A program made the translations under genes and the position numbers. Positions 12,301 through 20,345 of a stretch of 64,000 nt of DNA are shown one piece after another (the first letter of the stretch is position 1; each line of letters begins with the position of its first letter). The stretch spans positions 76,805,772-76,869,771 of the forward strand of contig RSEF01000002.1 of the NCBI GenBank assembly GCA_003993805.1, written 5' to 3'. The notes under the pieces were generated by a model. It ran no database searches, was not told the origin of the DNA, and saw only the letters and a program-made list of their open reading frames with translations. The DNA comes from Himantopus leucocephalus (taxonomy: Eukaryota > Chordata > Aves > Charadriiformes > Recurvirostridae).

Positions 12301-12472
12301 TCTGATTAACATTTTGTCTGTTCTTAAGGTTGAACCAATGTTTGCCAGGCAGCTGTATTACTTTGCTCAACAAAACAGTGGACATCTTCTGAGAGGCTAT
12401 GATTTACCAGAACTTGTGACTAGTCCAGAGGATTATCACAGATCTATTCGCCATTCCTCTATTCAAGAATAA
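142..12472 (+). CDS. IRF4: Interferon regulatory factor 4 (IRF4), complete coding region over eight exons
   Basis: Joining 142-345, 854-1040, 1855-1943, 2506-2647, 4447-4554, 5868-6221, 10219-10331 and 12329-12472 gives one uninterrupted frame of 446 codons plus TAA, with GT-AG at every junction. Residues about 17-125 form the IRF DNA-binding domain, with its five tryptophans at W23, W38, W50, W70 and W89 and a recognition helix around R94-C95. Residues about 240-415 form the IRF-association domain that contacts partners such as PU.1 (ETS) or BATF-JUN (AP-1). The last ~30 residues match the autoinhibitory tail. Family knowledge: IRF4 is a nuclear factor for plasma-cell, T-helper and macrophage programmes and, in melanocytes, pigmentation. 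The protein is about 4-5 residues shorter than human, mainly at the N terminus. The start at 142 has G at -3. No ATG precedes it in its exon, and the frame stays open upstream. Frame, length and motif agreement make the identification very secure. Confidence 0.98.
346..853 (+). other. IRF4 intron after coding exon 1
   Basis: 508 bp, GT-AG. It holds a T-rich tract at about 787-822 upstream of the acceptor. I see no other feature. Confidence 0.85.
854..1040 (+). CDS. IRF4: IRF4 coding exon 2
   Basis: Acceptor TTTCCAG at 847-853 and donor GTAAAG at 1041. Encodes AWALFKGKF... through ...VPEGAKK, residues 69-130, plus one base of the next Gly codon. It holds W70, W89 and the recognition helix (T91, R92, R94, C95). 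R94 and C95 correspond to human R98 and C99, and T91 to human T95. All three are unchanged here. Confidence 0.98.
1041..1854 (+). other. IRF4 intron after coding exon 2
   Basis: 814 bp. The middle part (about 1190-1730) is clearly GC-rich compared with the rest of the gene, and several chance reading frames cross it on both strands. I see no recognisable repeat or domain. Confidence 0.8.
1855..1943 (+). CDS. IRF4: IRF4 coding exon 3
   Basis: Acceptor AATAG is weaker than usual (ends AACATAG) and the donor is GTATGA. Encodes the proline-rich linker start, beginning AKQISMEEQ and ending TSLPSQ. The linker is less conserved than the two folded domains, but AKQ, the SPYTSLPSQ stretch and the phase (enters 1, leaves 0) match IRF4. 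Confidence 0.95.
1944..2505 (+). other. IRF4 intron after coding exon 3
   Basis: 562 bp. This is positionally the intron which in human carries the melanocyte enhancer of IRF4. I see a GCCTGGGC at 2374-2381 resembling an AP-2 half-site, but no assembled enhancer that I can defend. Confidence 0.75.
2506..2647 (+). CDS. IRF4: IRF4 coding exon 4
   Basis: Acceptor AATAG at 2501-2505, donor GTAAGA at 2648. Encodes VPNYMVPHERNWREF... to ...HHWQGPGCEN plus one base, which is the linker region. EQPHPDIPYQC and HHWQGP are typical IRF4 linker blocks. Human IRF4 has a tandem acceptor here that adds or drops one Gln. Only one AG is usable in this sequence. Confidence 0.96.
2648..4446 (+). other. IRF4 intron after coding exon 4
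   Basis: 1.8 kb, unique-looking sequence with no repeat I recognise. The short open frames inside it have no support. Confidence 0.75.
4447..4554 (+). CDS. IRF4: IRF4 coding exon 5
   Basis: Acceptor AAACAG, donor GTAAGG at 4555. Encodes CQVTGTFYACAPPESQ... to ...SGEALALS plus one base of an Asp codon. The CQVTGTFYACAPPESQ block is diagnostic for IRF4. Confidence 0.98.
4555..5867 (+). other. IRF4 intron after coding exon 5
   Basis: 1.3 kb. Contains an A-rich stretch at 4646-4686 and a compound TG/TA/CA microsatellite at about 5198-5280 (separate entry). The acceptor is preceded by a run of twelve or more T. Confidence 0.8.
5198..5280. repeat. Compound TG / TA / CA microsatellite
   Basis: Alternating TG and TA units, then a short spacer with ACATGT, then TA, CA and more TA units around a T11 run. 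The TG-TA and TA-CA arms are complementary, so the stretch can fold back on itself. It lies in an IRF4 intron. Confidence 0.9.
5868..6221 (+). CDS. IRF4: IRF4 coding exon 6 (largest part of the association domain)
   Basis: Acceptor CTTGTAG after a long pyrimidine tract, donor GTAATT at 6222. Encodes residues 244-361, starting DCRLHICLYYREILVKE and ending QTCKLFDTQQFLA. This is the core of the IRF-association domain, a beta-sandwich with an MH2-like fold. The blocks FPYPEDNGQRKNIEKLL and MAPDGLYAKRLCQSRIYWDG are strongly conserved. The frame stays open 32 codons into the following intron, to a TGA at 6317, so retention would give a truncated protein. Confidence 0.99.
6222..9638 (+). other. IRF4 intron 7, part upstream of the LTR
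   Basis: 3.4 kb of intron with no gene or TE that I can name. A GA-rich stretch at about 8010-8260 produces long chance frames on both strands. An A/C-rich low-complexity tract lies at 7169-7200. Confidence 0.7.
9639..10197 (+). mobile_element. Solo LTR of an avian endogenous retrovirus
   Basis: About 560 bp starting TGTTCTTGGCTGGGATAGAG and ending GGTTAACCCACAACA, so TG...CA termini. Internal blocks are typical of a family I know from many neoavian genomes: GAGTTAATTTTCTTCATAG, GGGACAGCTGACCC-like, GTGAGCAATTGC, CACCTATTAAACTGTC, TCTCACTTTTGCCCTTCTGA and GCGGCTGCGTGGTGCTTA. It has the same orientation as IRF4. There is no adjacent internal retroviral sequence, so it is a solo LTR. No 5-bp target-site duplication is visible, which suggests age. 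Assignment to class III (ERVL-like) is from memory only. It ends 21 bp before IRF4 coding exon 7. Confidence 0.88.
10185..10189 (+). promoter_or_regulatory. Candidate splicing branch point for IRF4 coding exon 7, inside the LTR
   Basis: TTAAC fits the yUnAy consensus, with the branch A at 10188, 31 nt before the exon. The only A between the LTR end and the exon is the one in the acceptor AG. A second candidate, CTTAC at 10167-10171, is also inside the LTR. Confidence 0.6.
10219..10331 (+). CDS. IRF4: IRF4 coding exon 7
   Basis: Acceptor with a clean pyrimidine tract ending CCCAG, donor GTAAGT at 10332. Encodes E362 to H399: ELQAFAHHGRPLPRYQ, then LCFGEEFPDPQRQRKL and ITAH. This is the end of the association-domain core. 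The sequence is highly conserved, so the close LTR insertion has not damaged the exon itself. Confidence 0.98.
10332..12328 (+). other. IRF4 last intron
   Basis: 2.0 kb, GT-AG. A GC- and pyrimidine-rich portion lies at about 11150-11650. I recognise no repeat or coding segment in it. Confidence 0.75.
12329..12472 (+). CDS. IRF4: IRF4 last coding exon
   Basis: Acceptor TTCTTAAG at 12321-12328. Encodes residues 400-446, VEPMFARQLYYFAQQNSGH... to ...SIRHSSIQE, then TAA at 12470-12472. This is the end of the association domain and the C-terminal autoinhibitory segment. The ending SIRHSSIQE is the usual IRF4 C terminus. Confidence 0.99.
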   Translation, partial: VEPMFARQLYYFAQQNSGHLLRGYDLPELVTSPEDYHRSIRHSSIQE

Positions 12473-12829
12473 GATCCTCAGAAAGAGTGTTTTTAAAGGC
12501 ACTGTAAAGATTATGCAGAGTGGAGGAGCAGATCTGGGTCGCAATTTGGAGAGCCACATCGCAGCTGGATGTGTTCAGGGGTTCAATGATAGGAAAGTGA
12601 ACTAGGACAACCATATTGTATGATACAAATGACACGTCTTCAACATTTGGATGCTACATCTCACATAGTTTCCACTGTCGCTGAGAATAACTCAAAACTG
12701 ACGAAATGATTGCTATGTTTACGTTTGCTTTATGTTCTCCTTTGGTTTTGAGGACTGATGCTTACCGAAGACTTAAATCCAGAGTTTACATGGTTACATT
12801 TGCAGGGCTATTTATTTTGGATTACTGAT

Positions 12830-12837
12830 CTCAGGGA
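12830..12837 (+). promoter_or_regulatory. miR-125 8-mer seed match in IRF4 3' UTR
   Basis: CTCAGGGA is the perfect 8-mer target site for the miR-125 family (seed CCCUGAG). IRF4 is an established miR-125b target in mammalian B cells. Function here is inferred. Confidence 0.6.
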
Positions 12838-14140
12838 AGGTACCTAAATTTGCAGTGTAGCTACTATAAGTGGGTAGCAAACATAGATGGTTTATTAAGA
12901 ATAGCTAATACATGTAAGTGGTTATAAATTTAGATTCATGTGTGATGCCTATATTCTTGTATAGAATATTTCAGTGTATTTTTTAAAAACAATGCAATTC
13001 TTCAGAGACGTATTTTTTTAATGCCTGACTGACATTTGTTCTGACAATGAATTTTGTTGCTGCCACTGTTGTTATTGGATTAGCCCCCATAATAGCAGTT
13101 TCTAAGGTGATGCATTTATGGTACTGTGTTAAGAAAAGTGACCATTCAACTCATATTACCTGTGGATTTAGTGGATTAACCGCTAAAATTCTGGAGTCCC
13201 GAAGAGCAGGTTTAAAAATAAGTTACGTTTTTCTTGTAATTGAAAGCCACTATGCATTTTTTATATATATATATATACACATGCATTAGAATTAAGTTGG
13301 CAGACCATGAAAATAGCACATAAATGGTCCTTCTAGCCCTTTTTTGATGTCACACGTGTGAGCCAGGTTAAAATAACTACCACCTCTGACTTGTACAGTG
13401 CCAGCTCTGCTCTCCGTGTGCACTCACAGCTTCCTTCCGGTGGTACTGAAGTGAATGTGAAGGGAGAGTTCCAGGAGAGCAGCATTTGACCTCCCGTATT
13501 AAGACAGTCAAGGAAATACTTGTTTTAATGTTTGTTTTCAAAAATTTTACAGAAGTGTAATTTGAGGCCATTTGCAGCTTTTAATGGTAGGGTGCCGTTA
13601 CAAAGAAGAGGTCTGTTGGGTATGCACGTCAGTGAAATTTCCTTGCTGGCGAGCAGACCGTGTGATCTTACCAGCTTTAACTCCAGAACACGATCTCCCT
13701 ATGCTTAACAGACATCCTTCACTTGAATTTCTAAATGAGGAAGAAAAAACGGTACTTGGTCTGGCAGCAGACTTGTGTTCTAGGGACTTTGAATTTATAC
13801 ATCTTAAAGATGCATACTCTTTTGGGATATATTATCCCCCTCCTTCTCCGCAGTGCCAAGCAGAGTGACCAGATTATTTTTAGTTTCGTGTTCTTTGTTA
13901 GTTGAAGTGTTTTTCGTGGCTTAAAGATTTTCATAGAGGAGACCTCTTTCTTAGACATTAAAAGCACTGCTCTAGGTGACTTTCAGAGCTTCTGCATATG
14001 CTTTTGGCCTGTGCATACATTTTACTGAAAGGGACTTTTGTGTTCAGACTGAACTGGTACAATACAAATATTTGATGTGTTTTTCACTTTTTTCTAGTGG
14101 TCGTTGCTTCATATGCTCATTGCTTCAGCTCACATCTTAG

Positions 14141-14146
14141 AATAAA
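14141..14146 (+). terminator. Polyadenylation signal of IRF4
   Basis: AATAAA followed 25-45 nt later by TATGTGTTGTTTT, a typical GU/U-rich downstream element. Likely cleavage is at about 14155-14168. Confidence 0.75.
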
Positions 14147-14165
14147 GTCCTTATTCCCTACCAAC

Positions 14166-17100
14166 TGGATTCGTATGTGTTGTTTTCAGTAGCGGGGCAA
14201 ATCTAACGCTCGCGGTTCTGCACTGTGAACCTGGGGCAGCACTGCTGGCCAAGGCTATGGGGAACTGTGTTCTAAGCCAAAAGTGCAGGGAAAGGTCAAA
14301 AGGTAAGGATTTCTTCTTGTGCAAATGTCTGCGATACAAGCTACAGTTAGTAGAAAAAGGGAAAATAGGGAGGTTGCCCTGTGGCTGTTGGTTTCCCGGC
14401 CCACGGACGATGCAGCAGAGCCCTGCCGCTGGGGATCTGGCGCTGCCACGCACCTGAGGGCTCTGCCCCTGTCCCTCCGTGGCCTCTGGGGTTGGGGACT
14501 GGGCTGGTGCCCCCCCTGCCCAGCCCAGCGCTCGGGGACTCTGTGACCCACCACTTGCTGGGCTGGTGGCCGGAGCTGGAGGTGGTGGTTACCGGTGGCT
14601 GTAGTTTCCAAAGTGCTGTCGAGTAAGAAAAGCTGGGAAAGGGTGAAAAGGAGGATGACAAGTGAATTAAGATAGTTAAGAATAGGAGTGAATTTCACCG
14701 GGCAGCCCCTGTTTACTGGAAATCAGGGTCCCGAGAAGGGTCCTTGGGTGCAGTAGTTTACAGAGAGAGCAAGGTGTGAAAAATAGTTATGAGATTTGTG
14801 AAGGGTGTGAAGATGCGGGGGAGGGCATTTTCTCTTTATGTGGAGGCTCCTGTTGGCTATCGAGATGCGTTATCATTTTTGGCTTTGGAATGAGCTTTTA
14901 ATGATTTTCCTTGAAGGACCATGATTTAAAGTCAGCAGCTGTGAACAGGGAGGGAGAAGAGCACCGTCTACGTTCTGGCCAAACACAACTTGCTTAGTTT
15001 GAATGCTGAGAGATGCAGGTGAAATACTTATTTTAATCAAGCAAAGAGGTTGAGATATTTCACTTGGAGGGATGGGGCAGGGGGAAGAGTGGAAGAAAAT
15101 AAAGCTGTTGATTTGTACCATAAATTATTTTGCATGTGAGGACTTTAAAGCTGAATTTGACTTTTTGTGACGATCTCTTATGGTTCAAAATAACTAATGG
15201 ATACGTAAAGTGGAAAAAAAAGGCAAACAAGAAAAAACCCTGAAAACATTTTCTCCTTTTAGTATATTTTTTACAGTCACAACGTGAAAGCATTTGAAGT
15301 ACTTCCTACTTCTGTTAACTTCTGTTTATAGTTTCTGAGGTCTACTTCCTTCCTGTTATGATTTCGGTGGCGTTACAAATGACATGTTTTACTCCTGTCA
15401 GCACCGAAGGCATAGCTGGTGTTTTTTCAAATGATTTCAGTGTGAGATTTGTGTCAGTATTGGTTTCTCTGATTTTAATACAGCCACACTTACAATTGTT
15501 TCTTGAAAGGGTTTCATGCCGGAGCTCTGCAGCTGAACTACCTACATTCAAAATTTGGTTCTGCTAAGTGGTTTTGCCTACTGCTGTGAACTGTATTAGC
15601 CTTAAAGGGATTGTAGGTTAACCAGAAATGAAGAGATATATTTTAAGCCGATATACAGTGTAACAGGGTTTGTGGAAAAAACACAGGATTCACGTGAAAA
15701 CCCCCGTGGCCTTTTAGACGGGCATATGTATGCTGTTTACATCAGCGTTTGTCAGCAGCGTGGAGGTGGGGAAACACCACCTTCGGCAGAGAGCTTTCAG
15801 GAAAAAGTAAAGCATTTTCTCTTACACGCTTTCAGATCATTGTCTGTGTATACATGCAGAAAGGCGGGGGGGGTGGAGGGGGGAGAGAGAGAGAAAGAGT
15901 AGTTACCAAAAAAAAAAAAAAAGGCCGAGTAGTTTGAAACAATCGTAATATCTCCTTTCACAGGCAGAACTATATGTCAAGTTTAGCTGAACTCGGACGG
16001 CAAGATTTTAAAGATTGCCAGGGTGTTTTTTATCTGCACTCTGATCTGGCTAGTAGGAGGCTAAGAGTTAGTTATTTGTGATCAAGTGCTTGCGAGTTTG
16101 GTAGGCTCTGAAGAGAAGTCGGCAGGTCCCTGTGAGTCGGAGCAGTTGGGAGGTAGCTGATGCGCAGCTCGTTCAAGAGCTTAGTTTTCGAGCGTGTAGC
16201 CAGGTGAGCGCGTCCTCTTTGCATCCCAGCGGGGTGGTTACGTCCACTGCGCCCCACAACCAGCTCCACTGCTGGGCTACAGGTACCCGCTGCCCGAATG
16301 CCTGCAAAATGCTCAGTGCCTTGACCGCGCTGAAATGACGGTCAAGGAGGACCTAACTTGGGTGTCTCAAAATAACACTCCTTGAACTGTAGCCATGGCA
16401 TAACTGATGAACATGCTGATCGGATGGGTTGCTGTTGCCCTTTTGGCAACCGGCAAGAGGGTAAGGAAATCTACCTGTGCTCAGGTGGGAGCTGAAAAAC
16501 AGGCCAGACGGCTTGGTTCTGGGCTTGCATTTGTTTTTCCGCTTCGCGCTGGCAGAGTCTGACCTGAAAGCTGACGTCTGAGTGGCTCTGCCCAGGGTGG
16601 TGTTTCGCAAAAAAGGCAATAGTCAAGAAAGGGTAGAGTCCATACTTTCAGCTCTTAGATAGCAGTAGCTTCATTACCTGGGAAACAATGGAGATGAAAC
16701 ACAGGACTTCGTGTTGCAAATGCATTTTTATTGTTTCCGCAGTGCTGGTGCAGCACGGCTGCCTCGCACATTTCTGCCAGCCAGCTGGCAGACTCCTGCC
16801 ACTCCAGTTACAGTGCTGCTGACTGGGACCAGACACGGGACTGTCTGCTGGGCACTTTTCTGAAATACGTCTCCCAGGCTTCAGCTATCATTTCCTGCTC
16901 CCTTCAGAAGACAGGTCATGAATTATGCACAAATTCTGCCTCTCAAGCTAAGAGAACAGATAGATTTAGGTGACTTCTTTTCACAAACCTCAGGTAAGGT
17001 GTCCTCCGTATTCCTGGGAAGTGGTTTCATCTTTGAGCCTTGGGCTTGCTCTGTTTTGGTTTCAAGACCGGCTTCTGCATTCTTGCTCTAGAAATGTCTG

Positions 17101-19647
17101 AAATCCAAAAAATTCTGGATTCCAGTTGGCCTGGCTGCTCGACCCAGTTTTAATCCCTTTCCTGGGCAGGCAGAAATGATGTCCATGTAGTATCAATGAA
17201 ACCACCTACCACAGGAAGTTCTGTGAATGTCCACGTGAACCTGGTGAGGTTAGTGCAGATATTTGCATCTCAGTAGCTGAAACATGCTTGCCAAGCTCTC
17301 TCAGCTATATCAGTACTAGTGCGATGTGTGCATCACCATGTGCGTGAAACACATTTCATCACATCCTCACCATGTTGTCCACCTTGCTCTTTCTCACTTC
17401 CTTCATGAAGAGCAGGTGTTTAAATCTGGATGAGGCAGCTAGAGGAATGCCCTGATTTCTTCAGGTCTGCAAGATGCAGGATCTCTCTCCGAGCTGGGGA
17501 TGGCCAGTGCAGCACAGGCAGAGGTAAGACACTTTCAGGGTCAAGCACTTCTGCTGTTTGTCTCCAAAATGCATTAACCTGTCTCTGTCCATGGGTAAGT
17601 CCTACTCATGTATCAGGGGACAGTTTATTTCATGTAGTCTTACGCCTTCTCCTCCTGGTCTAATATAGGTAACCAGCCCTGGGACATGGCCATGAAGAAA
17701 TTTTCTTCTTTACTGGTGGTTGCAGCCATCTAGTAATGTGCATTGCTAAATACCTCGTTGTGGGTCTAGCTAACATGTTTGGCTCTCTCTTGGGTCCTCT
17801 TTCAATCTTCCTCTACATTGACAGCAATATATAAAGGCAGGCAGCGCTACTTACTATATGCGCAGTGCCAAGCATGATGGGACATCACCTTTGAAGGTGA
17901 GCCTCTGGGCAACACCACAATTCTTATAATTGGGAGTAGGATGTTCTTGGGTCTTGCCAGTTGTGATTCTCACCCTAGGAACCATATAATGCTCAGCAGA
18001 ACATAATCATGGCAATCATTATGCTAGGCTTTCCCGTAGGAAGCTGGTGTGCAGCTTATTTCAGCCCCAGCCACCACATTCAAATTACTTTTTCTCAAGG
18101 AGGTGATTGAATCAACTGTTTCTCACGCTCCTGTTTTAGTCATTCATAATTCTCTCCTAAAAGCGAAGGCTGAGCATTTCCAGTTTCTAGCACAGAACAT
18201 CTAGCTTCAGATCAAATTGCTTTTAGAGCTGGATGCCCTACCTTTTTCCTTTCAAACTTCTCCTGGGTTTCATGATTTTTATATCCTCAGAAACTGAAGT
18301 TATGGGTCAGGTCTAGTTACATCTCCAATAACTCATTTTCATTTCCTCTTTTCACACATGATCAAGAGGTTTAGCCTTCTTCATGACTGTCCCCTCCCAC
18401 AGAAAAAACCCATGCAAGGAGTAGCGAGAGAGAAAGACTTCAAAAACAGGGTGAGTGACCTCATCGTGTATCTACTGTAGAGACGTCAGTCTCCAAGAAA
18501 TAGGAAAGGTCAGAGCTGTTTAGAGCAAGGGGTTTTTCACAACACAGCTGAAAAACCCAGGCCAGGTCTGAAGAATTCATACTATCCTTATCCCTTATCT
18601 CATCTTTCCCCCAAACATTTGGAGACCCTGTATCCAGAGGAGTTGCTGCTGTGTGATTTTTAACATTGGTTGCCATCCTGAAGCACGGGTCATGGTAGCT
18701 TTTGCCAGGCTTGGACTTTCCAAACGAAAACTGTGAAACAAATGACAGACATTTACGTGGGAATAGTGCAAAATCTTTTTTTCCTTTTAAATGAAACACA
18801 TCATTGTTTTTCTTCCAGACCTTCTCCCACCCCCAATATAGCCAAATCCTAGAGGTTTTCATTGCACCACCTTAACAATTTTATTATTCGGACTAATTTG
18901 CCCAGATGGTTGCTGGTCTTTGTGCAGGGGATGGGAGAGAGGTGGACAAGACTTCTCTGTGGTGGGGCGGCAGGAAGGTGTAGGAGCCGGGAGCTGTGTC
19001 CCAAGCACCTTGGGATGGGGAGAGGATCTGCCTGGTGTCCCTGGGCACGGATGCAGGTCACCCGTACCCGCACACAGGGCGGCACCAGCCCAATGGGTGA
19101 CTCTGAAGTCTCACTTTCCTTTAAAAACATCTCTCTACGAATAAAATGGCTTACCTACAATCCCCACACAGACACAGGCACCATTTAAATATAGCAAGCC
19201 TTGATGTCTATCTGTAAATTACAAGGAAATGAATAAATCGAGGCGACATAAACCTCAAAAAGGAAGTTTGAAATCAGCACCGAGCTGTGATAGGTCGGCT
19301 CCTGCCGAGGGACCCCGCCGAACCTTCACCATCCACTGTGGCCGTGACACAGCCACCGAACCCGACCCGCTCGTCCCGGCTCCCTGGCACGCATACCCAT
19401 GTGCCACGGCTCGGCCAGGGATCTGGCCCACGTCTAGCGGTCTAGACCTGTGCCGTGGGGGCACTTGTGCCCACACAAAAGCCGAAGGCGCCCTGGGCAC
19501 CCAGGATCCTTGCAGCAGGGAGGGGACGGCACGGCATTTTCTGGAAACCGATGAGCTCATTTCTGGGAGGCGGTGGTGGTGGGTGCTTCAACGCGCCGGG
19601 GGGTGCGAAGAGGATTAAGGCAGGAAGTTGGGGGGAAAGGTTTTCTT
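14166..19647. other. Intergenic region, left part
   Basis: 5.5 kb between IRF4 and the first gap. No gene is supported. GC-rich stretches at about 14380-14600 and 19260-19620 yield chance open frames on both strands. A G-rich/GA-rich/A-run tract is at 15866-15922. A second AATAAA at 15098 might serve a longer IRF4 transcript. Confidence 0.65.
15866..15922 (+). repeat. G-rich, GA-rich and A15 low-complexity tract
   Basis: A run of eight G, then GTGGAGGGGGG, then (GA)n, and after a short spacer A15. The G part has G-quadruplex potential on the plus strand. Confidence 0.8.
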
Positions 19648-19658
19648 TCTTTCTTTCT

Positions 19659-19692
<34 letters not shown>

Positions 19693-19792
19693 NNNNNNNN
19701 NNNNNNNNNNNNNNNNNNNNNNNNNNNNNNNNNNNNNNNNNNNNNNNNNNNNNNNNNNNNNNNNNNNNNNNNNNNNNNNNNNNNNNNNNNNN
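19648..19792. other. TTTC/poly-T tract and 100-N assembly gap
   Basis: A (TTTC)n and T run at about 19643-19692 leads directly into exactly 100 N (19693-19792), the conventional placeholder for a gap of unknown size. Confidence 0.97.
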
Positions 19793-20345
19793 TTTGGGCC
19801 CAGCCATCCAGCCAGTTTTTTACCCAGTGAAGAGTGCACCTGTCCAAGCCATGAGCAGCCAGTTTTTCCAGGAGAATGCTGTGCGAAATGGTGTCAAAAA
19901 CTTTACTAAAGCTAAATGGTAGACAACAGACACAGCCTTTCCCTCATCCACTAAGCAGGTCACCTTGTCATAGAAAGAGATCAGGTTAGTCAAGCAGGAC
20001 CTGCTTTCATAAACCCATGCTGACTGGGCCCTATTGTCCTGTATGTGCCGCGTGATGGTGCTCAAGATGATCTGCTCCATAACCTTCCCCAGCACCAAGG
20101 TTAGACTGACAGGCCTGCAGTTCCCCAGATCCTCCTTACGGCCCTTCTTGTGGATGAGCGTCACATTCGCTGACCTCCAGTCAACTGGGACCTCCCCGGG
20201 TAGCCAGGACTGCTGATAAATGATGGAAAGCAGCTTGGTGAGCACTTCCGCCAGCCCCCTCAGTACCCTCGGGTGGATCCCGTCTGGCCCCATAGGCCTG
20301 TGTGTGTCTAAGTGGTGTAGCAGGTCACTAGCCATTTCCCAAACT
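19793..20345 (-). mobile_element. CR1 LINE fragment (reverse-transcriptase region)
   Basis: Read on the minus strand, the sequence encodes blocks of the CR1 ORF2 reverse transcriptase: GPDGIHPRVLRGLAEV, SIIYQQSWLPGEVP, KKGRKEDLGNCRPVSLT, GKVMEQIILSTITRHIQDN, SCLTNLISFYDKVT. The catalytic block near the left end is frameshifted, and VKNWLDGWA follows in another frame up to the gap. The copy is 5'- and 3'-truncated and inactive. Confidence 0.95.

Larger units (their letters stand above)
12473..14165 (+). other. IRF4: IRF4 3' UTR (proximal form)
   Basis: AT-rich, without splice structure. It runs from the stop to an AATAAA at 14141-14146 that is followed by a GT-rich stretch (14172-14190), a good cleavage context. 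It contains an AU-rich nonamer-like TATTTATTTT at 12809-12818, a miR-125 seed match at 12830-12837 and a short (TA)n at 13262-13276. Mammalian IRF4 has a longer 3' UTR, so use of later signals (AATAAA at 15098-15103) cannot be excluded. Confidence 0.75.

Noticed and set aside
19229..19618. 129-codon GC-rich plus-strand frame before the gap
   Set aside because: Arginine/proline/glycine-biased chance frame with a competing frame on the other strand. No domain or promoter context.
19442..19922. Frames running through the N gap
   Set aside because: Their lengths are artefacts of 100 N read as coding.
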